Assembly (NCBI GenBank): GCA_963780345.1
Contig: CAWABU010000007.1
Span: 62,001 to 126,000 of the forward strand
Origin: PALSA-693 sp963780345
Lineage (GTDB): Bacteria; Actinomycetota; Acidimicrobiia; Acidimicrobiales; Palsa-688
Length of the DNA: 64,000 bases
Reading direction: 5' to 3'
Under the pieces are notes generated by a model. The model was not told the origin of the DNA. It saw only the letters and a program-made list of their open reading frames with translations, and did not search any database. A program made the position numbers and the translations under genes. This document shows positions 1 to 9,383 of the stretch, one piece after another. Numbering within the stretch: the first letter of the stretch is position 1; the number at the start of each line of letters is the position of its first letter.

Positions 1-249
1 TTTGATGTTTGGTTTTCCGTCGGCCCGGTAGCGGGCTTGGCGCTGCCCAGGTCTGCAGATGGTCGATCTTTGTTCAATTGGACTGGTTGGCAGAAGGACT
101 TGATTTCCGGGTGATGGTTGGTGGTCGGGCCCGTCCAGGCGCTGGTGATGCAGGCCGACAAAAACGGTTCGCCGCCGGGTGGCGGTGGAGGAGGTGGAGG
201 TGGCGACTCGGTCCCCTCGAGCCAGCAGGAGAACGGCGGCCCGATGTCG

Positions 250-1370
250 TGGCGGGGTGGGCGTCGGCGCCAGCTCCGCCGCAGGGGACCTCGCCGGCGT
301 CGCAGTCGACGATAGTCGTCGCGGCGGCCCGTTCCTCGCGCGGCCGCCAGGTCATGCCCCCGTTGCTCGATACCGGCGTGCAGGTCCCCGTCGGAGTAGG
401 CCATGTCGCCTACCACGGTGGCGATGGTCAGCCCCGGCACCGATGCAGATGGTCGAGCAGGGGCAGGGCGGCCTCGCCGTCGGCGGCGTTGCCGGCCCGC
501 CGTCCACCCCCAGTACCAGTTCGGACGCCTCGTCGGTGATGACGTCCATCTTGTGGCCGTCGAAGCGGCGGCTGGCGCTCTTGCGGCCGTGGCGCATCTC
601 CGGGTCGGACACACTGACGATCCGATCCGGGGCCATCTTCCGGTAGTCGTCTCCCCGTCGCCGCCGCCGTCGGGGTCGGGCTCGGTGTCGGCCTCGATGA
701 CCTGGGCCAACAGCCCCACCGGCTCGGCCACCGCCGGGTCGCTGACCTCGGCCAGCTCGGCCATGACCAGCCGGGCCGCCCCCACCAGCATCCCCAGATG
801 CTCCCGGCGAGCGGCAGGATCCTGCCAGTCGATACTGCTGGCCCCGCAAAACGGTTCCGCCGCCCGCCGAGCCGACCGGGACAGCCGGTCCCCGCTGGCC
901 CGGGCCGCCTGGCGCAAAACCCCCGGATCAGCTCATAGCTATCGGCCACCGCCCCCGCCCCACACCGGCGAGCTGTCGATGATGGCCGTCAGCCGACCTT
1001 GAAGATCCCCGCCTGGACCGCCTTAGCCAGCGTCGCCTCGACAGCCGGTTATCGGCGTCATGGGCGATCATGCGGGCCCGCATCAAACTGAACGTGCGAG
1101 GGGCGATCCCCTCGAATCGTCATCGACGCCCATGGCCGCCTCCAATCGGCGTCCACCGGTTGCCGCGACGCTCCGCGTTCCACGGGGTGCGTCATGAGTG
1201 GCGCACAACATGGCCCGCACCATCACCGACGGCGGGATCGACGGCCGCCCCATCCCACCGAGTACAACCCGGCGAATCGTCATCGCCGAAGACCTCGTGG
1301 CCATGATCGGCCAGCCGCTGATAAAACGAGCCCTTGGTCACCAGATGGCGGCGCATCACCCAGTCCCAAA
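250..1370 (-). pseudogene. Degenerate IS1182-family transposase
   Basis: Fragments of an IS1182-type DDE transposase are spread over all three minus-strand frames, in the right order. Near 1345-1190 there is an N-terminal block (GSFYQRLADHG, then RPSIPPSVMVRAML). Around 1090-960 come RTFSLMRARM and an AVADSYELIRGF block. Around 640-490 lies the conserved DDE block (SDPEMRHGRKS followed by RFDGHK). No single frame holds more than one or two blocks, so several indels have killed the gene. The C-terminal third below about 450 is only weakly recognisable. Terminal inverted repeats were not identified, so the element limits are approximate. It lies against the 3' end of the gene that starts at 3022, on the same strand but in another frame. 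Confidence 0.8.
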
Positions 1371-3022
1371 ACGAACCCTGACATCAACCCTACCCAACAC
1401 ACCCCAAAGTCCACCGCCCGCCACCCAAAGTGGGGGACCCCCACCGAAGCCGGACTAGGAGCCGGCGAGGCGCCAGGAGCTGGCGGGGTGCCAACTGGCC
1501 CATCGGGCCAGATTGGTCGGTTGAGAATGCCGGCGCGCCGCGCCCCCTCCTCGGCCGCGACGACCTCACCGGAGGTGTAGCCGCCCCCCGCCAGCACGTC
1601 GACTGGCTTGCCCGCGACGGTGCGCTCGTAGAGCGCCCGGTTGTAGACATCCTGCCACCGCTGGCTCCACTGGATGTCCTGATGCTTCAGCCACGTGTCG
1701 AGGACGAAGCCTTGCTCCCGCACATTCTCCGAGCGACCGACCACGACCCGCTCAGCGTCGACGACGTCTCGAGCCAGCTGTTGCTCCAATCGGGAGGCCG
1801 TCGTGAGCTCCACGGACCGCCAGCCCGCCTGCGACTCCGAGGTGACCGCCCATGACGGGGTGAATCCGGGAGCCTCAGCGGCCCCGACCCGGACACCACT
1901 CGCTGCCGCGGCCTCCGCTTCACGTCCGGCCGCTGATACGACCGACCGTTCTGTACCGGCGGCCACGCCGGCCGCCGCGGCCTCGCCGGCCGCCGCGGCC
2001 TCCGCTTCACGTCCAGCCGCCGCTACCACCGCCCGTCCTGTGCCAGCGCCGGCCACACCGGCCGCTGCCGTCTCGAGGAGGCCGACGCCGAGGCGGGCCA
2101 GGTCCCGGCCGATCAGCACCATATTGATGTGGTCCACCGCGCTGAGGGCGTGCGCCTCGCCGTTGAAAGGATCGAAGGCCCTCCCGGAGACGGGATCGAA
2201 CTTGGCCAGGGGCACCCATTGTGTCGACTCGGCCTGCCTCCCGGTTTCGGCGGCGACCACGACGCCCGGCGCGACCCCCGTGATCTGGCGCTCCGGACCG
2301 ATGGTGTGCAGTTTGGCTACGATCCAATAGGTCCCGTCGGGGCGGCGGGCCGCCTGGGCGTCCGTGAACCACTGCTTGGCGCCGGCGCCGCGCTTGTTGT
2401 CGAGGCGCTCGGTCAGGGCGGCGAGGTAGCGGCTCACCGTGTCGCGGGTCGGCGGGGCGTCTGATCGGGCCGTTGCTCGGTCGACCGGCCGCTCATACTT
2501 CGAGGACGAGTTATCAGTCACAGCGTCGTCGGTCTCGACATCGTCTGTGTCGCTGTCGTTGTCGCTTGCGGGGGCGCGGGTGGCGGCCACCTTCTCTGGC
2601 GCCTCCTCTCGCACCGGATCCCGTGCCTCATGCCGGGCGGACTCTTCCCCCTGGCTCGACTGCTCCGCCGGTTCGGTCGGCTGCGGCTTGGGAACGTCTC
2701 CGGTGACGACGTCGTCCTCGAAATCGATCTTCCTGTAGGTCTGGCCGGTCAATGTGTTGCGGACGTCGGTCTGCCCCTCGACCGAGCGATTGACAGCGAA
2801 GGTTTGGGACCGGCCGTCACCGGCGACATACAGGCTCGGCGCAGCCTCGCCGGGGTGTACCTGCCCCTCGATGTTTTTCCATTGCTCCGGGCTCAAGTTG
2901 CTTGCCGATTTGCCGGCCGGCGGCAGGTCGCCGCGGATAGTCGGGGCGGCCGGATCGGTCTGATCGGGTGGCTCCGGCGTCCCGGGCTGGTCGCTGTCGT
3001 CGCCTCGCTCGCCCTGTCCCAT
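1280..3022 (-). CDS. Large Ala-rich protein of unknown function, 3' end altered by IS1182 remnant
   Basis: A 580-residue frame starts at an ATG behind GAGGGTAGAGC. The N-terminal 200 residues are acidic and low complexity (Pro, Ser, Asp rich). Residues about 205-310 look like a folded domain with Trp-rich strands. Residues about 320-380 hold two near-identical Ala-rich repeats containing SAAGREAEAAAA-type units. The C-terminal region around 400-520 is a polar, folded-looking segment (WLKHQDIQWSQRWQDVYNRA). The last 50 or so codons, below about 1430, read through sequence derived from the IS1182 remnant, so the true C-terminus is probably lost. The architecture (variable charged N-terminus, Ala repeat, distinct C-terminal domain) resembles polymorphic effector proteins. 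No catalytic motif was recognised, so the role is unknown. It is the last gene of the PASTA/HerA operon. Confidence 0.6.
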   Translation of the reverse strand: MGQGERGDDSDQPGTPEPPDQTDPAAPTIRGDLPPAGKSASNLSPEQWKNIEGQVHPGEAAPSLYVAGDGRSQTFAVNRSVEGQTDVRNTLTGQTYRKIDFEDDVVTGDVPKPQPTEPAEQSSQGEESARHEARDPVREEAPEKVAATRAPASDNDSDTDDVETDDAVTDNSSSKYERPVDRATARSDAPPTRDTVSRYLAALTERLDNKRGAGAKQWFTDAQAARRPDGTYWIVAKLHTIGPERQITGVAPGVVVAAETGRQAESTQWVPLAKFDPVSGRAFDPFNGEAHALSAVDHINMVLIGRDLARLGVGLLETAAAGVAGAGTGRAVVAAAGREAEAAAAGEAAAAGVAAGTERSVVSAAGREAEAAAASGVRVGAAEAPGFTPSWAVTSESQAGWRSVELTTASRLEQQLARDVVDAERVVVGRSENVREQGFVLDTWLKHQDIQWSQRWQDVYNRALYERTVAGKPVDVLAGGGYTSGEVVAAEEGARRAGILNRPIWPDGPVGTPPAPGASPAPSPASVGVPHFGWRAVDFGVCWVGLMSGFVLGLGDAPPSGDQGLVLSAAGRSWPRGLRR

Positions 3023-3426
3023 GCTCTACCCTCTTCGCGGCTTGCCAACCGGGGGGACCCGCACGACCGTCGCCGGGGGCCGGCTCGACCGCCTGCCGCG
3101 CGCCGCCCGCGATCAGCCCGGGAGACTCCCGGCGGGGCGTCGGCCTTGGCGGCGGCGTAGAAGTCCGCAGCCTGACCGGCGTCTCGTTCCAGGTCCCCAG
3201 GATCATGCTCGCTGCGGTCAGCGGTGACGTCGCTACGTGCCGACCGGCTCGACGGATCCTCCGCTGCAGCGCCGCTGGCCGACTGTTCAGTTGCAGCTTC
3301 CCGCTGGGACCGGTCACTCGCGCCGGAAGACCCCAGGTCGGGCCGCGCCGCATGATTGGCCGGGTCCGGCCCGCCGCCGGGTGCGGTGGTCGACTGCTCG
3401 GTGTGGTTCGTCTCGACAGCGCTCAC
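2893..3426 (-). CDS. Small Ser/Ala/Asp-rich protein of unknown function
   Basis: A frame of about 177 codons starts at a GTG that overlaps the TGA stop of the HerA-like ATPase by four bases (GTGA), a typical translational coupling. The first 100 residues are hydrophilic and low complexity (Ser, Thr, Glu, Asp), ending in a short DLERDAGQAADFYAAAKAD stretch that could be helical. The remainder is Arg-rich and overlaps the start of the next gene by about 130 bases, so it may be non-coding. The real gene may stop earlier through a frameshift. No family was recognised. Confidence 0.4.
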   Translation of the reverse strand: MSAVETNHTEQSTTAPGGGPDPANHAARPDLGSSGASDRSQREAATEQSASGAAAEDPSSRSARSDVTADRSEHDPGDLERDAGQAADFYAAAKADAPPGVSRADRGRRAAGGRAGPRRRSCGSPRLASREEGRAWDRASEATTATSPGRRSHPIRPIRPPRLSAATCRRPANRQAT

Positions 3427-6400
3427 ACCAGTCCGGCCTTCTCGACCACTTGGTCCATGACAATGCGGGCGGTACGGGGCAGTTTGCGTTGGTCGTCGGC
3501 GAGCATCTGCTGCTCGAAACAGAGCGCCGCCCTGCGGGCAGGAGCGGCCACCCGGACTCGCAGGTCGTCTGGCCAGCCCGGCTCGGGGAACTCGATGAGT
3601 TCGTAGGCGGCGTCCTGGCAGACATTCCATGTCTTGGCGCGATCAGTGCCGCTCGCGTCGGCTGCGTCGGCGTCACGCCACGACGGCTGAAACCGCCCGG
3701 AGGCGACGAGGTCGGCGACACCCGGCCGGTAAAGGCAGAGCATCTCTGGGCAGATGCGATCGCAGTGGGAATAGGGCGGGTAGTCACGCTCATGAAGGTG
3801 GATGGCCTGGCGTTGGAAGGCGGACCAGGAGGACGTGCCCGCGCCGCTGAGCCATTCCCGCAGGCCGCACGCGAGCAGCTGCGCAAGGTGATCGACGTCT
3901 CCGTAGGGCCACTCGAGCCGCACGCCGCGGCGGTCAGCGAACCACTGCGCCGCGTGTCCGGCAACAGCGCGGAGCAGCTCGAGCTCGTCCAGGTGGCGCG
4001 GCCGCAGCGGTCGGATCACCGCGACCAGGTCGTCTCGCATGCGGTCGAGGGCCGCCCCGTCCTCCATTGCGGATTGAACCATCCGGGCAATCGTCCGACG
4101 GACGGTCTCGGCCGCTGCGATGCGGCCGGCTGACACGCAGACTTCCTCGGTCGGGCAGTCGACATCGCACCACGGCGTCGGGCGGAAGAGGGCGGCGAAG
4201 CGCGCCCGCCATTCCGTCATGTGCGCGGCGACGTCTGCGTCGCTTGGACGCTCGTCCGCCAGAGCGTCTTTGACCAGCCGCACCTGAACCAGTATGGGCG
4301 CGTCATCGCCTTCGCTGAAGACCGCTGCTTGACCCGCGGGCAGCACTGCCAGGCTCCGGCCTTGCGGCTCGTCCATGGCCATCGCCGCGGCGAGCGTATC
4401 TCGGTCGTCAGCCGCGACGATGCGATGCGCGATTTTCAGGTTGGTGTTCTTGATGACATCGGGGGCGAGCCGCACCGGGATCTGATCGGCGATGATCACC
4501 CCCTGGCCGTAGGCGCGTATCTCGGACAGCAGGTTTCCGAACGTCTCAACCGCTTGTCCGCGGGGGTTGGCCGATTCCTGCGACGCCTGCTGCGGCACGT
4601 TACTCAGGAGGCGGTGTGCCTCCTCGACCACGAGCAGGTGCAGCAGGTCTCGCTGTTGACCAGCAGTTCGGCGGAACTCGGCCAGCCGGATCAAGAGCAG
4701 GGCCATAAAGAAGGCCTTGTCCGCGTCGTCCCCCATGGCTTCGAGCTCGAGCACGGTGGGATGCCCCAACAGTTCGGCCATGGGTACGGACCGGGCGGTG
4801 TCGAACATGGCGCCCTTGCCGCCGGTCCGTAGCGACTCGAGGCGGGTCTCGAGGGCGGCCCGGAGGTCGCCGGCGATTTTCGGCTCGTAGCCCAGCGTCG
4901 AGACGACCTCGGCCACCTTCGCGATGAGGTCGCTGATGGTTGGAAAAGCAGACGGTGAAGTGTCACCGTCTGGCAGCCTCCGGTTTCGGTTTTCGCGCAG
5001 GTCCCAGCCCCGGTCGAGGTACACCTCGTGCAAGCAGCGCTCCAGCACCTGGGGCAGCGGTGACCACAGGCCGAAGGCCGCGCCGAAGGCCGCCCGCAGC
5101 AGGTCGAGGTGCTCGCTCACGCGGGTACCTTCGGGCACCTCGAACGGATTGATCCGCAGGGGCGCTACTCCTTCATTGCCTGCGGTGAAGATTCGAAGGC
5201 GAGGCCCTATGCGGGGATCGGCGACGAGGGCCCGGTACTCCGTCTTTGCGGGTTCGATGACGAGGAACGGAACCCCCGCGGCGTGGGCGCCGTCGAGCAT
5301 GGAAACGATGGTGTTTGTCTTGCCGGCACCGGTGAGCCCCGCGACAAAGGTATGTCTCGTGAGCGAATTCAGCGAAACCCGATACGGTGTCGTCGTCTGC
5401 CGTTCGCCGTCGAGGACCGCGCCGATGGTGAGCCCGTCCGGGCGCCCCACCGGCACGCTGTCGAAGCGCGGCGACACGTCGATGGCGAATCCAGGGGCCT
5501 CGAGTTCCGGCAAGTGGACGTACGCGGCGAGCTGGGCGGAAGTCAGGATGGTCTGGTATTCGAGCGGACGCTGGTAGCCGCCGACACCGGCGGGACCAGG
5601 AAGGTCGCTCATGGCCCACCGGGCGGCCAGCTGGGCGGCGTCGGGCCAATCGAACACCCGCACTGGTTCTGGTTCGGATGCCGCACCGGAGAAGACGCTG
5701 CGCCACCCGCTGGCGAGCCGGTGGTAGCCGTCGCCGTCGCCGAGCAGGTAGACGGCGCTCCGCCAAGCGCCGATGCCCGCGCCCTCGTTGCAGGCGGTGA
5801 GGGCGGCGGTGAGCAGTTGGACGTAGTAGTCGACCAGCGGCGCCGGCGCCTGCTCGGCCGCCGCCTCGGCCCGAACGGCGCGGATCTCGTTCAGCAAGCT
5901 GTCCCGCATCTCGGCCACCGCCTGTTCGCCGACTGGCAGCGCCAGCACCAGGACGTCCCAGGCGCTACCCCGAAGCCCGCGGATCAAGCGGTCCCATGGC
6001 ACGGCGACGTCCCCTCGCCCCGGGGGCTTGGCGGTCGGGATGCCCAGCGCAATCCCACCGAGTGGCATGACGGGGGGGCCGGTGGGCTGCGATGGGACCA
6101 GATCGACTCTCGGATACAGCCCCTGGACGAGCGATACCAACAGCCCCGCCCTTCGGTCGAGGACGTCCGGAGTGGTCTCCGGGTGCCGCGACCACAAGCC
6201 CCACTGGATCGTGACATCCTGGGCCCTACCGCTGAGGAGAAACGCGAAGGCCACCCCGGACCCGTACAGTCCCGTCAGAACGTCCTGAGTGGGTGGCCGC
6301 CAGAGCTGCGGCTGGGTGGGGTTGTCCGCGAGGGTGCGACCATCTGCCGGCTCGGAGTACTTGACATAACGACCGATGCCGCGGACGTGCAGCGCTCGTC

Positions 6401-6503
6401 GCTGCTCCACCGCGGCTGCGGTGACAGCGACGCTATCTGCCTGGACGATCAAACCGAGGCCGTTGCGCTGCAAGTAGTCGATGCTGGCAGTTATGGAGCG
6501 CAT
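3423..6503 (-). CDS. HerA/VirB4-like DUF87 ATPase
   Basis: A 1026-residue P-loop ATPase of the HerA-FtsK superfamily. Walker A is GLTGAGKT at about residues 389-396, followed by FLVIEPAKTEYR, typical of DUF87 proteins. Walker B is HLLVVEEAHRLL near 622-634. A YGQGVIIADQIPVRLAPDVIKNTN-like segment around 665-688 is the sensor region seen in HerA-type translocases. The N-terminal 360 residues are a family-specific beta-rich domain. The C-terminal 250 residues contain several Cys (CDVDCPTEEVC, CDRICPEMLC) that might bind metal. HerA-type ATPases pump DNA or proteins through hexameric rings. Here the partner upstream is a membrane protein with a PASTA domain, and the start ATG overlaps its stop by one base. 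The specific substrate is unknown. Confidence 0.85.
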   Translation of the reverse strand: MRSITASIDYLQRNGLGLIVQADSVAVTAAAVEQRRALHVRGIGRYVKYSEPADGRTLADNPTQPQLWRPPTQDVLTGLYGSGVAFAFLLSGRAQDVTIQWGLWSRHPETTPDVLDRRAGLLVSLVQGLYPRVDLVPSQPTGPPVMPLGGIALGIPTAKPPGRGDVAVPWDRLIRGLRGSAWDVLVLALPVGEQAVAEMRDSLLNEIRAVRAEAAAEQAPAPLVDYYVQLLTAALTACNEGAGIGAWRSAVYLLGDGDGYHRLASGWRSVFSGAASEPEPVRVFDWPDAAQLAARWAMSDLPGPAGVGGYQRPLEYQTILTSAQLAAYVHLPELEAPGFAIDVSPRFDSVPVGRPDGLTIGAVLDGERQTTTPYRVSLNSLTRHTFVAGLTGAGKTNTIVSMLDGAHAAGVPFLVIEPAKTEYRALVADPRIGPRLRIFTAGNEGVAPLRINPFEVPEGTRVSEHLDLLRAAFGAAFGLWSPLPQVLERCLHEVYLDRGWDLRENRNRRLPDGDTSPSAFPTISDLIAKVAEVVSTLGYEPKIAGDLRAALETRLESLRTGGKGAMFDTARSVPMAELLGHPTVLELEAMGDDADKAFFMALLLIRLAEFRRTAGQQRDLLHLLVVEEAHRLLSNVPQQASQESANPRGQAVETFGNLLSEIRAYGQGVIIADQIPVRLAPDVIKNTNLKIAHRIVAADDRDTLAAAMAMDEPQGRSLAVLPAGQAAVFSEGDDAPILVQVRLVKDALADERPSDADVAAHMTEWRARFAALFRPTPWCDVDCPTEEVCVSAGRIAAAETVRRTIARMVQSAMEDGAALDRMRDDLVAVIRPLRPRHLDELELLRAVAGHAAQWFADRRGVRLEWPYGDVDHLAQLLACGLREWLSGAGTSSWSAFQRQAIHLHERDYPPYSHCDRICPEMLCLYRPGVADLVASGRFQPSWRDADAADASGTDRAKTWNVCQDAAYELIEFPEPGWPDDLRVRVAAPARRAALCFEQQMLADDQRKLPRTARIVMDQVVEKAGLV

Positions 6504-7258
6504 CAGCGGCAGCCGCCCGGATCGCCCCGACCTCTCGGAGCAGCAACCAAGGTGACTGTGCGGTCCGTCGACAGCCGGCTACCGCCAGGCGGCTGCTGGC
6601 TCACGACCAGGCACAGCGGGTTGCCCTGGATCCGGATGTGCGGAAGTGTGACGCCGGCTTGGGCGAGGTCGAACTGGGCACGCCCGGCAGATTCGCCAAC
6701 GACGTTCGGCAAATCGATCTTCTTCGTGGCGCTGTGGATGAGGCTCACCGCGATCACTACGAAGACGGCAATAACTATTGCAGCGACAACGCCGAACAAG
6801 GCGAAGTAGCCGATCGTGAAACCCTTGCGCCCGCCGAACCGCCGGCGGAACGCTCGGGTCGGCCCCAATGCCCGGATGGTCGCCCGGGTGGTGACATTAT
6901 AGATCTCGGAGGCCACCAGGGTGCCGCCATCGAACCGCCCGACGACCTCAACTTCCTCGTTCTCCCCAACCCGGCCCGGGATCGCAACACCGGTCATCTC
7001 CACCCCGATCGATTCGACGCGATCTCCGGTCCTGCGGTCGTAGCGATCCAACCGGAAGTTGAGGCTCTCGGCGCCTTCTTCCGTGCGACGGTCGATGGAA
7101 CGCGCCGTGCCCTCGATCCGAACGATTCCGCGCCCGGCCGGCGCCCGGCCGGTCGGCTCGGCCACCGATGGGTTTGTCGACGCGATATCTCTGACGGGGG
7201 CGGGTGGCACCCACTCCTCACCCGCCCCCAGATACTCCGGCCGTCCCGGTGGTTCCAT
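6503..7258 (-). CDS. Single-pass membrane protein with C-terminal PASTA domain
   Basis: A protein of about 251 residues starts at an ATG preceded by GAGGAGGCGG; an upstream in-frame start exists but lacks such a site. Residues about 45-130 form a cytoplasmic beta domain (RIEGTARSID ... VEVVGRFDGGTLVASEI), resembling an OB/NfeD-like fold. A hydrophobic segment at about 155-180 (FALFGVVAAIVIAVFVVIAV) is a clear transmembrane helix. The C-terminus (LPNVVGESAGRAQFDLAQAG ... QQPPGGSRL) matches the PASTA pattern, a domain usually outside the membrane that binds peptidoglycan or beta-lactams. It is the first gene of the HerA operon and probably anchors that system to the envelope. Confidence 0.75.
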   Translation of the reverse strand: MEPPGRPEYLGAGEEWVPPAPVRDIASTNPSVAEPTGRAPAGRGIVRIEGTARSIDRRTEEGAESLNFRLDRYDRRTGDRVESIGVEMTGVAIPGRVGENEEVEVVGRFDGGTLVASEIYNVTTRATIRALGPTRAFRRRFGGRKGFTIGYFALFGVVAAIVIAVFVVIAVSLIHSATKKIDLPNVVGESAGRAQFDLAQAGVTLPHIRIQGNPLCLVVSQQPPGGSRLSTDRTVTLVAAPRGRGDPGGCR

Positions 7259-7366
7259 CCGCCTCCTCTGGCTGCACGCGCCAGAATACGCCTGCACCGA
7301 CTCCCGACGAGTCTAGGGTTCGATCAAATGAACCTACGGCTGAGGGACACACCAGAGAACCCGGAA

Positions 7367-8494
7367 TTAGTAGTGAGAACGGATGCGGCAGCGGGTCGAC
7401 CGGAGCCCCACCTGTAGACCATCTGTTCGTCCGCGACGTTCGACAGCGACATACGGCGCGAGCGCTCGGTGCGCGTCCCGGCGCTCACTGCTCGTGGAAA
7501 GCTCGGTCACGGCGGATCGCGTCAGTGGGTGCCTGAACGTCAGTCGCCCGTCACGATCGACACGCACCAGCCTCGCTCGCTCTGCTGGGCCGAGCCCTTC
7601 CAACTTCGATTGCCCCGAAGCTGACTGGAGAATCGCCAAATCGCCCGTTCCCTCGAGAACCGCCAAGAGAAGCAGGTAACGAGAAGAAACCGGCAATCCG
7701 GTGATTCTCGCCGCGAACACCTCCTGGAGGCGTTGGCTGAGGGGCAGAGTCGGCGACGCCAGCACCCGGGGGGAACTGTGCCTGCCTGTCAGCGCGGCTG
7801 GAAGTTCCAAGAGGGCGAGCGGGTTACCCTGCGCTTCGGCCAGAAGACGCTGACGTACCCGAGGGGCCAGCGCCGGGAAGCGGTCAGCCAGCAACGCCAT
7901 CGAGGCGGCATCGTCGAGCGGGTCGAGGTCGTGGCCACGCAGCCCGCTCCGCTGGAAGAAACTCTCGTCCCCGGAGCGGAACACGGCAAGGAACCCCACC
8001 CGGGTGCCATGAAGTCGACGAGCGACAAACCCAAGCACCAGGGCGCTTGCTCGATCCACCCACTGCAGGTCGTCGACGATCACCAACAGCGGTTCCTTCG
8101 TGGCAGCCCTCACCAGCAACGACAATCCCGCGTTACACACCACAAGCTGATCAGGCGCGGGGCCGTCGCCCAGACCTAAGGCCACCTCGAGTGCCGTGCG
8201 CTGCGGTGCACTCAACTCTTCTATGTCGTCAAAGAGGGGATGCAGTACCTGATTCAGGCCGGCGAAGCTGAGATCCGCCTCGAACTCCGCCCCAGCGCCA
8301 CGCAGCACCAGGAGACCCGCATCGGCCGAATGAGCCGCCACGGCTTCCAGAAGAACGGTCTTGCCGACCCCGGGCGCTCCCGACAGCACCAGGGCGTCGC
8401 CGGCCGATGACGCCCGTTCGACGAAGGCGTGAAGGAGCCCGAGGTCATCGTCGCGTCCGAACAGCACAGTGGCGCCGTCATGGGATGAGCTCAT
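7367..8494 (-). pseudogene. Truncated LuxR-family (LAL-type) ATPase regulator
   Basis: The ATG at 8494 opens a frame with the AAA domain of large ATP-binding LuxR regulators. Walker A is GAPGVGKT near residue 44, LVIVDDLQWVDRAS is Walker B, and FRHPLTRSAV marks the end of the ATPase module. It stops after about 375 residues. Family members run to about 900 residues, with TPR-like repeats and a C-terminal LuxR helix-turn-helix, neither of which is found downstream in any frame. The product could hydrolyse ATP but not bind DNA, so the gene is read as a remnant. Confidence 0.75.
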
Positions 8495-8646
8495 GGCTTC
8501 CCCTAATCCCGAGGGGGTCTGACCGCTGTCCCGACACGCTATACCGCCGCAAACGAAACCGCGCCTGCCGACGCGTAGTTCCCAGCCCAGTCGAATGACT
8601 GGTGCCTCCACACCAGTCGATCTTTACCTTGAGACTCCCCAAACGA

Positions 8647-9109
8647 ATGGAGCCACACATGTTACCGTCCCTTTCCCACCGAACCGCCGCCGCCCGTGGC
8701 CTCATGGTCGGACTGGCCGCCGGACTCGCAGCCATCCTCGCGGCTGTGCTCGGATTCGGCGCCGTCGCCCGGATCCCAGGGCACGGACCTCTACCTGACC
8801 ATGCAGGGCGTACAGACGGCATTCGCAGCCGATGTCAGCCCTAAGGTCCAGGATCAGATCTTCGCCACCCAGCGGCCATTCACCGAGGCTGCGTTCAACA
8901 GCGTGTCGGGCGTCCCGGCGTGGGAGACGATCCCGTCCTGGTATCTCGTCACGACCGAAGACAAGGCCATCCCGCCCGCTACCCAACTGTTCATGGCCAA
9001 CCGTGCCGGTTCTCACATCACCAAGGTGCGTTCGTCGCACGTCGCCATGTACTCGCACCCCGACAACGTGGTCGACATCATCCTCGACGCCGCGCACTCC
9101 ACCCACTAG
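8647..9109 (+). pseudogene. Secreted alpha/beta hydrolase remnant
   Basis: The 5' part, read from 8647, encodes a signal-peptide-like segment (HRTAAARGLMVGLAAGLAAI). From about 8780, in another frame, the C-terminal third of an alpha/beta hydrolase follows: QIFATQRPFTEAAF, then PSWYLVTTEDKAIPP with the acid residue, then SSHVAMYSHPDNVVD with the catalytic His. The central part with the nucleophile elbow (well over 100 residues) is missing and the two pieces are out of frame. An internal deletion plus frameshift has therefore inactivated the gene. It is divergent from the truncated LuxR ATPase. Confidence 0.75.
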
Positions 9110-9132
9110 CCCGCCCCCCGACATGCTCCCTT

Positions 9133-9163
9133 TGCATCGCTGTCCCTTACCGACAGCGATGCA
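9133..9163. terminator. Strong hairpin downstream of the hydrolase remnant
   Basis: Perfect 12-bp stem TGCATCGCTGTC / GACAGCGATGCA around a 7-base loop, 24 bases after the hydrolase stop codon. No T-run follows on either strand, so it is terminator-like rather than a textbook intrinsic terminator. Confidence 0.55.
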
Positions 9164-9195
9164 GAGCGTGTCGTTCCCCGGCGGCCCTCCCGACA

Positions 9196-9259
9196 TCCGT
9201 CCCCCGAATGGAGGGACGGAAGACTGCCTGCGACAGGAGCGACCCAGCGGGACGCTCCT
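9196..9259. repeat. Two further hairpins in tandem
   Basis: Inverted repeat TCCGTCCC / GGGACGGA at 9196-9220 and AGGAGCG / CGCTCCT at 9235-9259. With the hairpin at 9133-9163 these make three consecutive stem-loops in about 130 bases, between the plus-strand hydrolase remnant and the minus-strand delta-60 gene, which converge here. Confidence 0.5.
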
Positions 9260-9383
9260 CTAGTGGGTCCAACGGTGTGACCTCCACTGGTGCATCCCAT
9301 GGCTGGGAGGGGAGCAACTGGCTGGGACGGCGGCGCCATGTGACGTAGGTAGGGTGGGGTTTCGGGTCCTTCCGAGGTCGCTT

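Noticed and set aside
5109..6809. Long plus-strand frame opposite the HerA-like ATPase
   Set aside because: Composition is that of an antisense shadow and the ATPase strand carries Walker motifs and coupled starts.
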